From: JBBSMX01 sp038232935 | Lineage (GTDB): Bacteria > Bacteroidota > Rhodothermia > Rhodothermales > JANQRZ01 | NCBI GenBank assembly: GCA_038232935.1 | Contig: JBBSMX010000060.1 | Span: 1-22,997, forward strand | Direction of reading: 5' to 3' | DNA: 22,997 bases | Shown: piece after piece, positions 7,333 to 15,321 of the stretch | How positions within the stretch are numbered: position 1 is the stretch's first letter | How the letters are laid out: each line of letters opens with the position of its first letter | The notes under the pieces: generated by a model | Seen by the model: the letters and a program-made list of their open reading frames with translations, nothing else | Databases searched by the model: none | Told to the model about the DNA's origin: nothing | Position numbers and translations under genes: made by a program

Positions 7333-9060
7333 TCAGCGGGGGAAGCCGAGCGCTTCGAGGATCAGGCGGACGGCTTGCTGCGGGGCCTCGGGATTCCCAT
7401 CGGCCCCGGTGAGGAACGGGTTCCCGTTGAGCGGGACCACGAGCGGGAGCGCGAAGAGGGCAACGCGCCCGTCCGCCCGCAGCGAAGCGACCGTGCCGGG
7501 TCCGGGCCAGTCGGTGAAGGTGTTGTCATCCCTCCGGACCGTGAAGTCGGCCGTGTAGAGGGGGAAGGACCCCGCCCCCACCGGATAGCTGAACGCGTTT
7601 TCGATAGCCCGCGTCATGCGCAGAGCCGGCAGGGTCGTACCGCTTGGGAGCGCCCCGGCCGGCGCCACCGTCGCCCCTCCGGTCAGGAGGAAATAGGGGA
7701 AGAACTCCTCGTATTCGCTGCCAGGGCCGAAGTCGAACAGGCCCGCGAGTGGGAGCACCGCCAGCGCGCTGTTCCCGAGGTTGTCCTCGGGCGCGGTCGG
7801 GATGGCGACCGGCACGTTCACGAAGAGGCTCCCGCCGGCATCGAAGAACTCGTCGAGGAAGTTGGCGACGAGCGGGAGGTTGTTGCCGAGCGAGCGGTTC
7901 GTGGCGTTCGTCGACACCCAGTAGATGTGACGCCAGAACCGGAGCGTCTCGCGGAGTGTCGGGTCGGGGTTCTTCGGGAGGTTCTCACTGTAGAGCAGTA
8001 CGACCGTCGAGCCGGACTGAAAGGGCTCGGCGAGGTACCACTCGTCGTAGTTGCCGGCACCGACGTACCCGTCGAGGATCGCGCGGTGGTACGGGAGCAC
8101 GACGGTGTTGCGCTCGCTGCGGTAATCGTTGACGAGCAGGATCGGGCTCGTCACGCGGCGGACGTACCACGTCTGCCCGGCGTCGGGGTCGGGGTTCGGG
8201 TAGACCACGGTCGGGCTCCGGAAGTCGGCGGCGTCGACGGCCCGGAGGAAGAGCGTATTCGTCGCGTCGGTGCGGAAGCCCGGCAGCCGGATCTCGGAGG
8301 GCGAGCCGCTGCGGCCGAGAAGCAGGCGCGCCGTCGTCTCGGTCGCGCCCGCGTCGTCGGCGACGAGCGTGATGAAGCCCGTGTCGGCCGGGAGTCGGAC
8401 GAACCCGGCCGTCGTGTCGTTGAGGGCGACTTCGATGGCCGCGAGGTTCGCCTGCCCGTCGAGGTCGCTGGCACTGAAAGCGAACGAGGCGGCGGGCCAC
8501 GTCGTGTCCGGCGGCACCTCGGTGGCGCTGAGCCGGAGCACCGGCGGCGAGTTGCGGACGGGGAAAACGGTCCGGGCCGGCGTCGGGTCCACGCCCTCGT
8601 CGTTGTCGATAGCGCGGACCTCGAAGGCCACGTTCGCAATCGGCGAGCCGGCGGGGATCGGCAGGAGCACGAGCGAGTCGCGCCGCGTAGTCCGCGCCCA
8701 CCCGACCTCCGGCCCGATCATGCCCGTCTCGCGCTCGTCGTAGAACCGGAGCTCGAACGCTTTGACGAACCCGTCGGGGTCGCTGCCGGACCAGTTGACG
8801 CGGACGAGGCTCGTGAACCGCCGCGTCTCGACGATGAACTCGTCGACGATCGTCGTGTCGCCGCCCATGACGAGGGTGTCGCCGGGCACCGCGAGGGTGT
8901 CGGTGAGCACGTCCCGGAGGTCGGCGGCCTGGACGGCCAGCTCGGTCTCGGGCAGCCGGTTGGCGTTCTTCTCGCCGGAGATCCCGCCGTCGCACGCGGC
9001 GAGCAGGGCGGGCACGGCGAGGAGTCCGAGCCAGAGCAGGCGGGCCGTAAGTCGGTACAT
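7333..9060 (-). CDS. Lipoprotein with Ig/Fn3-like domains and a probable GATase-like C-terminal domain
   Basis: The 575-residue product has a signal peptide with lipobox LAAC (Cys23). Residues of about 75-180 resemble an Fn3/Ig domain ('RVNWSGSDPDGFVKAFELRFYD', then 'FEVRAIDNDEGVDPTPA'), and a second beta-sandwich follows to about 300. From about residue 303 the sequence 'SPILLVNDY' followed by alternating helices and strands ('TVVLLYSENLP', 'WVSTNA', 'FLDEFFDAGGSLFVNVPV') looks like a class I glutamine-amidotransferase-type fold. I see no Cys-His-Glu triad, so it is probably non-catalytic. Similar proteins occur beside TonB receptors and PorV-like genes in related phyla, as far as I recall. 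It lies between a T9SS cargo gene and the receptor gene and probably works on the cell surface. The exact role is unknown. Confidence 0.75.
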   Translation of the reverse strand: MYRLTARLLWLGLLAVPALLAACDGGISGEKNANRLPETELAVQAADLRDVLTDTLAVPGDTLVMGGDTTIVDEFIVETRRFTSLVRVNWSGSDPDGFVKAFELRFYDERETGMIGPEVGWARTTRRDSLVLLPIPAGSPIANVAFEVRAIDNDEGVDPTPARTVFPVRNSPPVLRLSATEVPPDTTWPAASFAFSASDLDGQANLAAIEVALNDTTAGFVRLPADTGFITLVADDAGATETTARLLLGRSGSPSEIRLPGFRTDATNTLFLRAVDAADFRSPTVVYPNPDPDAGQTWYVRRVTSPILLVNDYRSERNTVVLPYHRAILDGYVGAGNYDEWYLAEPFQSGSTVVLLYSENLPKNPDPTLRETLRFWRHIYWVSTNATNRSLGNNLPLVANFLDEFFDAGGSLFVNVPVAIPTAPEDNLGNSALAVLPLAGLFDFGPGSEYEEFFPYFLLTGGATVAPAGALPSGTTLPALRMTRAIENAFSYPVGAGSFPLYTADFTVRRDDNTFTDWPGPGTVASLRADGRVALFALPLVVPLNGNPFLTGADGNPEAPQQAVRLILEALGFPR

Positions 9061-9089
9061 AAAGGGGCAGAGTCAAGAGAAGAGCACGA

Positions 9090-9119
9090 GGGGCCGACAC
9101 CGTCGCTGGCACCGGCCCC
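9090..9119 (-). terminator. Candidate intra-operon hairpin between the OB-fold cargo gene and the lipoprotein gene
   Basis: GGGGCCG at 9090-9096 pairs perfectly with CGGCCCC at 9113-9119. Two further G-C pairs form inside after a three-base mismatch. It lies 18 bases beyond the stop of the upstream gene, in the 77-base gap. No T-run follows on the minus strand, so it is more likely an attenuator or an mRNA-stabilising hairpin than a strong terminator. Confidence 0.3.
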
Positions 9120-9137
9120 CCGTCGTCTTCCGTGGGG

Positions 9138-11360
9138 TTACTTAACGAGCGTCATCCGGCCGGTGAGGACCTCGCCGCCCGCGCTGAGGCGGTAGACGTA
9201 GACGCCGGCGGCGAGGCCGCGCGCGTCGAACGTCGCCTCATACCGGCTCGCGGCCAGCTCGGCATCGACGAGCGTGGCGACCTCGCGGCCGAGCGCGTCG
9301 TAGACCCGGAGCGTGACGGGGCCGGCGGTGCCGATCTCGTACGAAATCTTCGCTTCCGACGCGAACGGGTTCGGGTACGCGGTCTCCAGCGTGAAGCGGC
9401 CGGGGACGGCCGCACCGGTCGGCTCGTTCGCCACGGTGAACTGGATGTCCGCGGGGCTCTCCGGCAGCAGCTTGTAGTTGCCGAAGGAGAAGTACCACAG
9501 GCCCTGGATGGCCGCAAGCTGCTGGCCCACGGTGAAGTTCATGATGTTGAAGTCCGCCGGGATGGCGTCGGACAGATCGTCGGCACGGACCTCGTTGGCC
9601 TCGGTGCCGTCGGAAGAGAACTGCCACTCGCCGAAGCCGGCCTCGGCGTCGTCCCCGTCAGCATTGACGTCGGTGATCGTGGCGGGCTCGAAGCGGAGCG
9701 CCATGCCCTCGTGCGCCTCGGCCGTCGGCGGGTCCTGGGCGAGGACGCCGGTCGGGAGGATCTTGTAGGCGTAGGGATTGCCGCCGCTAACGCGGGTGAG
9801 CGTGGCGTCATCGAGCCGGGTGACGTTGAAGTTCTCGGCAATCGTGGCGGCCGTGATCGAGACGCGGTCACCGGGCTGGAGCAGGAGGCCCGCGATGTCG
9901 ACGGTGACCTCGACGAAGACGCCACTCCACGGGCCGAGGGCCGGATCGTCCTGAATGGTGAGGAGGCCCGAGACCTCCGGCGTGCTCATCACGACGGCCT
10001 CGATGGCGATGTTGCTCGTCGTGATGCCGGCGAACGGGCTCGGCCCCGGACCTTGGGTCGCCGTGAGCTGCACGTCCTCGATGGAATTGATGCCGTCGAA
10101 GAGCACGCGGTACGTGTTGCTATCGCTCATCGAAGAGCCGCCGGTGTTGTCGGTGGCCGTGACAGTGTAGGTCACGAACGCACCATCGGGGAGGGCGGGG
10201 ATCTGGCCGCTGTAGACGCCGGAGCCGTTGTCGGTGAGCGTCACATCGCCGAAATCACCCGTCGACGCGACGTAGCTGAGCACGACGCTCGTGATCGTGC
10301 GGTCGGCACCGGGGGCGACCTCGACGGAGATCGTCACGGGCGCGTTGCCCGGCACGTCGGTCGGACCCTGAATTGCGCCGAAGACCGGCGGCGATTCGAG
10401 GGCTTCGAGGTCGCTGTCCTCCCACGGAGCCACGGTGAAGGCGGCGGCCCCGGGCTCGATGTCGTTGTCGAAGTCGAACGTCGGGAACGAAACGAAGCCC
10501 TGGATGCGGATGATGGCCCCCGTGGCCGGCGGAACGAAGGGGTCACCCGGCGCGCGCGTCCCGTAGGGCGGGTTGGGGTAGCCGGCTCCACCGGAGCGGT
10601 CGTTCCGGTAGCGGAGGGAGATGTCGTCGAAGTTCACGACGGCATCGGAGCCCGACGAGCTCCACTGGAAGTTCGGGCGGCCCGCGTCGGCGGCGACGCT
10701 GGCCTCGACGAGCGCGCTCTCGAAGAGGACGTACTCGTTGTTGTAGATATTGAAGTTCTCCCAGTTGGCCTGGTAGATATCGTTGCCGTCCCCGTCCTGC
10801 CCGACGACCCGGTTGAGGTCCCCGGTCGAGATGGAGCGCGGCTGCACGATCTCGTCCGGCAGGCCGAGGCTCGCGTACGGCCCGACGAGCTGGGCCGCAT
10901 CGGGGTCGATCTGGATCGTGGTGCCGAACGGGCTGACGGTCCCGATGAAGTCGTAGACGAAGCCGGGCTGCAAGCTCAGCGTCTGCTCTCCCCCTCCGTC
11001 GACGAGCTGCATCGTCATGCCGTCATAGCCCTGCGAGTTCGCCGTCGTGTCGCGGACGAAGACGTGGACGCGACCCGGCGCGTTGATCGCATCGACCCAC
11101 GAGGCGTTGCCCGAGTTGTAGGGGTTGGTGAGGACGACAGCGGTGAACTGAACGCTCTCCCCGGTGTGAACGAACACGATGTTGTCGTCTACGTCCTGCT
11201 GTGTGGCGTCGATGCCGAGGTTCTGGAGCGTGGTCAGGTTGGCTTCAGGGACGCGGTTGATCTCACGGATGGTGAGCGCGGTCTGCGCCGAGGCGGCCGT
11301 CGCAAAGACGACCGGGGCGAGCACGGCCAGCACCGCGAGGAGGCGGGTAGCATTCTTCAT
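9138..11360 (-). CDS. T9SS type A sorting-domain protein with Ig-like and OB-fold domains
   Basis: I place the start at ATG 11360 (740 residues) because it opens directly with a Sec signal peptide ending in ASAQ; ATG 11390 is an alternative adding ten residues. After a N-terminal region of unknown fold comes a beta-sandwich near 340-407 ('YTVTATDNTGGSS'). An OB-fold-like stretch follows near 449-526 ('SNIAIEAVVMSTPEVSGLLTIQDDPALGPWSGVFVEV'), of the type found in YhcR-like extracellular nucleases. A complete T9SS type A C-terminal domain spans about 660-740 ('AYPNPF', 'LRVYDALGREVATLVD', 'LAAGVYVYRL', terminal LVK). No nuclease catalytic motif is visible. The protein should be exported through T9SS and attached to or released from the surface. 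It is second in the six-gene cluster, 65 bases after the first cargo gene. Confidence 0.88.
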   Translation of the reverse strand: MKNATRLLAVLAVLAPVVFATAASAQTALTIREINRVPEANLTTLQNLGIDATQQDVDDNIVFVHTGESVQFTAVVLTNPYNSGNASWVDAINAPGRVHVFVRDTTANSQGYDGMTMQLVDGGGEQTLSLQPGFVYDFIGTVSPFGTTIQIDPDAAQLVGPYASLGLPDEIVQPRSISTGDLNRVVGQDGDGNDIYQANWENFNIYNNEYVLFESALVEASVAADAGRPNFQWSSSGSDAVVNFDDISLRYRNDRSGGAGYPNPPYGTRAPGDPFVPPATGAIIRIQGFVSFPTFDFDNDIEPGAAAFTVAPWEDSDLEALESPPVFGAIQGPTDVPGNAPVTISVEVAPGADRTITSVVLSYVASTGDFGDVTLTDNGSGVYSGQIPALPDGAFVTYTVTATDNTGGSSMSDSNTYRVLFDGINSIEDVQLTATQGPGPSPFAGITTSNIAIEAVVMSTPEVSGLLTIQDDPALGPWSGVFVEVTVDIAGLLLQPGDRVSITAATIAENFNVTRLDDATLTRVSGGNPYAYKILPTGVLAQDPPTAEAHEGMALRFEPATITDVNADGDDAEAGFGEWQFSSDGTEANEVRADDLSDAIPADFNIMNFTVGQQLAAIQGLWYFSFGNYKLLPESPADIQFTVANEPTGAAVPGRFTLETAYPNPFASEAKISYEIGTAGPVTLRVYDALGREVATLVDAELAASRYEATFDARGLAAGVYVYRLSAGGEVLTGRMTLVK

Positions 11361-11425
11361 AGGAGGAAGGCGTTTGGTGAGAAAGCGCATAGTGGTAGAG
11401 CGGATCAGGCGAAGGAAACGGGCTG

Positions 11426-13648
11426 CTAGCGGATCACGACGAACTTGCCCGTCTGGGTCTCGCCGGTGTCGAGGTCGCGGACGGAGAAGAGGTAGAGGCC
11501 ACTCGTGACGGTGAGGCCGTTTTCGGAGAGGATGTCCCACGCGTACTCACCGCCGGCGGTCACGCGGTTGGGGCCGCTGAGGGCCCCGTACCAGCCGATG
11601 TCGCCGCCGCTCGGGTCCGCCGCGTCGTGCCGCATCTCGGCGACGACCTCGCCGGCGACGGTGTAGACGCGGATGTCGGCGCGGGCGGGGAGGTTGGAGA
11701 AGTAGAGCTTGCGCGACGTGTTCGTATTCCCGTCCCACGCCGCTTGCACGCGGTACGGGTTGGGGTAGACGACGGGCGCGGGCCGGACGCTTCCCGTCAC
11801 GGCGGCGGCACCGGGGAAGACGCGGACGGCGTTCGTGGTCCGGCCGGACTCGAAGGAGTCCAGCCCGGCGTCGGCATCGCCCTCGTCGAAGGCGGTGACG
11901 GCGAAGCCGTACTGCCAGCCGCTGAGGAGGCCCTCGGCGACGTAGCGGTACTCGTACGTCCGCTCGTCGCCGGGGAAGGTGGCGGGGGTGTCCAGCCGGA
12001 TGGCCTCGAACCCGGTGTTAAACCCGGTGTCGTTGCCCCGCCGGTCGAACTGCGCGAGGAGGTCGGCCTGGCCGAAGAGGTTGCCGGTGCGGTCGTCGCC
12101 GGGGTCGGTGCGGTAGACGCGGTAGCCCTCGAAGTCGCGGCGTCCCGTGATCGGGTCCACGCTCTCCTCGGAGGCGGCGTCCCAGTAGAGGATCGCCCGG
12201 CCGAGGTCGGTCTCGACGTGGAGGGCGGGCGAGGCCGGGGGCTCGGGGATGAGGTAGCGGTCGAGCGCGCCGTTGCCGTTGACGTCCTCGCCCTCGTCGA
12301 GCACGCCGTTGTAGTTGAAGTCCTCGCCGGCGTAGGTCCGCTGCGCCCAGAACACATTGTTGCGCAGGATCGTGCGGCTGTCTTCGTTATCGACCGCGCG
12401 CGCCGCGATGCCCTGGAACGCCTCGGGCTTGAGGGCCGCCACGAACGCCCACGTGATCGTGATCTTCCCACCGGGCGCGACCTCGGGGAACGGCCCGACG
12501 GAGAACACGCTGATCCAGTTGCCCCCCTCCGCATTCAGCGCATCCGTCGCGAGACGCTCGCGAAAGGAGATGTTATCGTTGGGCAGCAGGGGCCGGTCGA
12601 GCGGCGTCGGCGTCATCATGCGCTCGTAGCGCTCGAGGTCGTTCTGGGGCCGGTTGAGGATGTCCTGTCCGGTGAACTTCCACCAGCGGGGATTCGCGCG
12701 GGGAGCGGGGTAGCCGAGCGCGCGGTACTCGTCCTGGAGGAACGGGTGGAAGAACCGGGTCCCGTCGTTCGGGTCGTCCCAGTCAGCTCCGAGGAAAGCG
12801 ATGGAGCCGTAGGTGTTGAGGCTCTCCTCGGTGCCGGCGGCGTTCCACGCGTAGGAGACGAACTGGCTGTCGGGGGCGGCGTCGAGAAGGGTGCCGTCGG
12901 AGGCATACTCCGGGTAGCCGAGGAAACCGCGCCCGCTCCGGGAGAAGAAGTTGCTCCCGGCCTCGTCCGTCGTGATGATGTTGCGGACGACGAGGTCGTC
13001 CCACATCCCGACCCAGACCGAATCCCACGGCTGGTCTGAGATGTTCGTGATCTCCTGCTCGACGATGACGAAGTACTCGGTGAAGGGGAAGCTCCACGCA
13101 TAGCTCCGGCTCTCGACGGACATGCCGAGCCGGCCCGCGAAGTCGGGCGTGGGTGTGAACGTTCCCGGCACCACGCTCGCCGTGTCGACGAAGGTAGAGA
13201 CGAAGTCCTGCTGGCTGACGGCGAGCGGGGTGAAGGCCGCCGAGGTCGGGAGCGACGAGCGCTCCTGGATCAGGCTCGCCTGCGTCGTCTCGTAGCCCGT
13301 GTTCCCCGGCGAGTAGCCGCCCGAGCTCGTCACGGCAGCGGTGCGGACGGTGATGAGCCCGTCGGAGCGGAGCGCCCCGACCCACAGCCCGGCTTCGAAG
13401 AGGTGCTCGATCCCGCTCTCCAGCGGATACTCGAACGACGGCGCACCGTTGCCCCTGCTCGCCCGCACGCTGGAGTTGCCGTAAAACCCGGCGTTCGACA
13501 CCGTCAGTCCGACGTTGCCCACGTCGTGAACCGCCTCCTGAAACGGCTGCGCCGTGGCCGTGGGCGCGACGACAGCGAGCGCAGCTAGTACCGCGAGGAC
13601 GTGGAGACCGGAACGAGTCGGAGAGTATGCAGGAAGCAAAGCGGCCAT
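11426..13648 (-). CDS. Large T9SS cargo-type secreted protein with EF-hand-like loop and Fn3-like domain
   Basis: The 740-residue product has a signal peptide ending in ATAQ (cleavage near 33). The N-terminal region ('GNVGLTVSNAGFYGN', 'GIEHLFEAGLWVGAL', 'FVIVEQEITNISDQPWDSVWVGMWDDLVVRN') is typical of big exported proteins of Rhodothermales and Ignavibacteria. Near 442-465 lies an EF-hand or dockerin-like calcium loop, 'DFNYNGVLDEGEDVNGNG', followed by an Fn3-like module ('LGRAILYWDAASEE', 'YEYRYVAEGLLSGWQYGFAVTAFDEGD'). The tail from about 627 ('VYPNPYR', 'IRVYTVAGEVVAEM', 'TSGLYLFSVRD', ending 'GKFVVIR') is a T9SS-type sorting domain, of the FlgD-Ig-like kind. It is the first gene of the cluster, behind a 152-base promoter region, and is probably the main surface component. 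No enzymatic motif was recognised. Confidence 0.87.
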   Translation of the reverse strand: MAALLPAYSPTRSGLHVLAVLAALAVVAPTATAQPFQEAVHDVGNVGLTVSNAGFYGNSSVRASRGNGAPSFEYPLESGIEHLFEAGLWVGALRSDGLITVRTAAVTSSGGYSPGNTGYETTQASLIQERSSLPTSAAFTPLAVSQQDFVSTFVDTASVVPGTFTPTPDFAGRLGMSVESRSYAWSFPFTEYFVIVEQEITNISDQPWDSVWVGMWDDLVVRNIITTDEAGSNFFSRSGRGFLGYPEYASDGTLLDAAPDSQFVSYAWNAAGTEESLNTYGSIAFLGADWDDPNDGTRFFHPFLQDEYRALGYPAPRANPRWWKFTGQDILNRPQNDLERYERMMTPTPLDRPLLPNDNISFRERLATDALNAEGGNWISVFSVGPFPEVAPGGKITITWAFVAALKPEAFQGIAARAVDNEDSRTILRNNVFWAQRTYAGEDFNYNGVLDEGEDVNGNGALDRYLIPEPPASPALHVETDLGRAILYWDAASEESVDPITGRRDFEGYRVYRTDPGDDRTGNLFGQADLLAQFDRRGNDTGFNTGFEAIRLDTPATFPGDERTYEYRYVAEGLLSGWQYGFAVTAFDEGDADAGLDSFESGRTTNAVRVFPGAAAVTGSVRPAPVVYPNPYRVQAAWDGNTNTSRKLYFSNLPARADIRVYTVAGEVVAEMRHDAADPSGGDIGWYGALSGPNRVTAGGEYAWDILSENGLTVTSGLYLFSVRDLDTGETQTGKFVVIR

Positions 13649-13702
13649 GCAACAGCGGGGATCGGGGCGGGGCGGAGAGGGTCCACATCATCACGCGCCC
13701 GG

Positions 13703-13732
13703 CAACATACAACCCGGCCCCGCCGGGGGAAA
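13703..13732 (-). promoter_or_regulatory. Candidate promoter of the six-gene surface cluster
   Basis: On the minus strand, TATGTTG at 13709-13703 resembles the -7 element TAnnTTTG. A TTT at 13732-13730, 20 bases upstream, could be the -33 element. The distance to the ATG at 13648 is 54 bases. The region 13649-13800 is the only sizeable gap upstream of the cluster, which is why a promoter is expected here. Overlap with the hairpin at 13713-13727 could matter for regulation but is unproven. Confidence 0.35.
13713..13727 (-). terminator. Weak candidate terminator after the ATP-grasp/SET gene
   Basis: CCCGG at 13713-13717 and CCGGG at 13723-13727 form a five-pair GC hairpin with a five-base loop, followed on the minus strand by TTGTATGTTG. 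It is 74 bases beyond the stop of the ATP-grasp/SET gene. The stem is short and the T-run is poor, so confidence is low. Confidence 0.25.
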
Positions 13733-13800
13733 GGCACCCCCGCACCTTAACGGAGGATTAATGGCATGGGGATGTGCGGAATCCCGACCGCCGTCCCCGT

Positions 13801-15321
13801 TCACTCCTCACTCCCGTGGCCGATCCAGGGCTTCTGCCCGTCGCGCGAGGTCACGGCGAGTCCGTCTTCGCGCTGCGTGCGGACGTAATCGGAGACGTGT
13901 CCCTCGTACCGCTCCACGAACGCCGTCCGGTGGTCGGCCCCGCGCACGGTGCCCCGGCAGTCCGTCGCCCCGCAGGTGCAGGCGAAGTCCGGCATCGCAT
14001 CGTCGTAGAACGTAGCGTAGTCCACGGTGATCTCCTCACCCACTGCAATCGGGCGGCGCGCGACGAGGTCGAGCCCGTCCAGCCACGCGCTCGGGTCGCA
14101 GGCATGGTTGATGGGTCGCCAGTCCTCGGGGTCGTCGCTCCACATCACCCACACCTCGTCGGTGAGGGGCCACGCGTAGCGGGCGAACCAGTCCTTCCGT
14201 CGTGCATCCCAGTGCCGCTCGACGTGGCTCCGGGTGACCAGCACGTGCGGCTGCTCCTCGTAGCGCTGCACCGTCTCGCCCTCGGCGATGGGCTCGGTGG
14301 CGAACGTGCCGTAGTCGCCGTCCCGGTCGGCGCGGACCTCCCACCGCTCGCGCTGCCGCCGGTGCCGCGCGAGGGCCGCCGCGAGGATCTGCTCGACGAA
14401 CCCGCGGTGCCCGGCGGGGTCGTGCTGGAGGATGAGGTCGGCGCTGCCGGGGTCGGAGGGCGGATAGAAGAGGGCGCAGTTCGGGTTGATCTCCAGCAGA
14501 TACACCTCGCCCGCCGCATCGACGCGGAAGTCGCACCGCCCGTAGCTCGCCCCGCCGAGCCCGACGAACACGCGCCGCGCCGCCTCTTTGAGCCGCTCGG
14601 CGAGGGCGGCGTCGGCGCACGGGCGGGCGTGCATGCCGTGGTAGTCCACCCACTTCAGCGCGTAGTGCTTGAAGGTCTCGCCCTCGGGGAAGGCGAACTC
14701 GATGGGGACGTACGCCGTCGGCCTCTCGGCGTCGTCCGGGTTCTCGGCGACGAGGACGGTGAACTCACGACCCTCGATGAACTCCTCGACGAGCGCGCCG
14801 CCGTACGCCGCCGTCATCCGCACGACCTGCTCGCGGAGGGCGTCCGGCGTCTCGACGCGGGAGGCGCGGGTGAGCCCGATGCTGCTGTAGCTGTTCGGGT
14901 GTTTGACGATGAGCGGAAACCGCAGCGTCGCGGCGACGCGCTCCGCATCCTCCGGCCGCCGGACCGTCACGGACGGCGGCGCGGCCACGCCCCACGCCCG
15001 CGCCACCCGCTTCATCGCCTCGCGCGTCGGCTCGTAGAACGACGACGTAGCCCCAGTGAAGGGGAGGTCCAACCGCTCCAGCGCCTGCACGACCTCGATG
15101 CCGGGCTGGTCCGCGTCCCACGCGCCGTCGCAGAGGTTGAGAAACACGTCGTAGCCCTCTCGGGCGAGCGCGATGAGTTGCGGCACCGCGGTCTTTTTGG
15201 TGAGGTAGACCGTCTCCGTCTCGTGTCCGTCGAGGTAGGCGGTCGGGTCGTACGGGAGGTCGTCCGCCGCGAGCGGTTGCACGGAATCCTCGACGTGGTA
15301 ACAGAGCACACAGATGCGCAT
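13801..15321 (-). CDS. ATP-grasp (D-Ala-D-Ala ligase-like) and SET-domain fusion protein
   Basis: The 506-residue cytosolic product has two enzyme modules. Residues 1-320 form a Ddl-like ATP-grasp: 'LCDGAWDADQPGIEVVQALE' (63-82), ATP lysine K140 in 'PLIVKHPNSYSSIG', 'LVEEFIEGREFTV' (178-189), 'GRCDF' with D264, and metal-binding E277/N279 in 'LLEINPN'. The D-Ala-binding SPGMT signature of true Ddl is replaced by 'NCALFYPPSDP', so another substrate is likely. Residues 327-460 form a SET lysine methyltransferase: 'GTFATEPIAEGE' (338-349), 'INHACDP' (404-410), 'GEEITVDY' (428-435), and a post-SET CxCGxxxC (C448, C450, C455) which with C408 could bind zinc. The ATG at 15321 uses the A of the TGA of the upstream S9 peptidase gene, so the two are translationally coupled. 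It could ligate an amino acid to, and methylate, a peptide or protein; this is inference. Confidence 0.88.
   Translation of the reverse strand: MRICVLCYHVEDSVQPLAADDLPYDPTAYLDGHETETVYLTKKTAVPQLIALAREGYDVFLNLCDGAWDADQPGIEVVQALERLDLPFTGATSSFYEPTREAMKRVARAWGVAAPPSVTVRRPEDAERVAATLRFPLIVKHPNSYSSIGLTRASRVETPDALREQVVRMTAAYGGALVEEFIEGREFTVLVAENPDDAERPTAYVPIEFAFPEGETFKHYALKWVDYHGMHARPCADAALAERLKEAARRVFVGLGGASYGRCDFRVDAAGEVYLLEINPNCALFYPPSDPGSADLILQHDPAGHRGFVEQILAAALARHRRQRERWEVRADRDGDYGTFATEPIAEGETVQRYEEQPHVLVTRSHVERHWDARRKDWFARYAWPLTDEVWVMWSDDPEDWRPINHACDPSAWLDGLDLVARRPIAVGEEITVDYATFYDDAMPDFACTCGATDCRGTVRGADHRTAFVERYEGHVSDYVRTQREDGLAVTSRDGQKPWIGHGSEE

Noticed and set aside
4118..7558. A very long plus-strand open frame of more than 1,100 codons
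   Set aside because: It lies antisense to the TonB receptor gene, whose protein has clear domains. The translated plus-strand product is Arg/Glu/Val/Ala-rich with no recognisable domain, as expected for an antisense frame in GC-rich coding DNA.
9132..11429. Plus-strand open frame of about 765 codons
   Set aside because: Antisense shadow of the OB-fold T9SS cargo gene, which has a signal peptide and a sorting domain.
13801..15321. Annotation of the ATP-grasp/SET gene as D-alanine-D-alanine ligase (ddl)
   Set aside because: The SPGMT-type substrate signature is absent and a SET domain is fused at the C-terminus, so the symbol would mislead.
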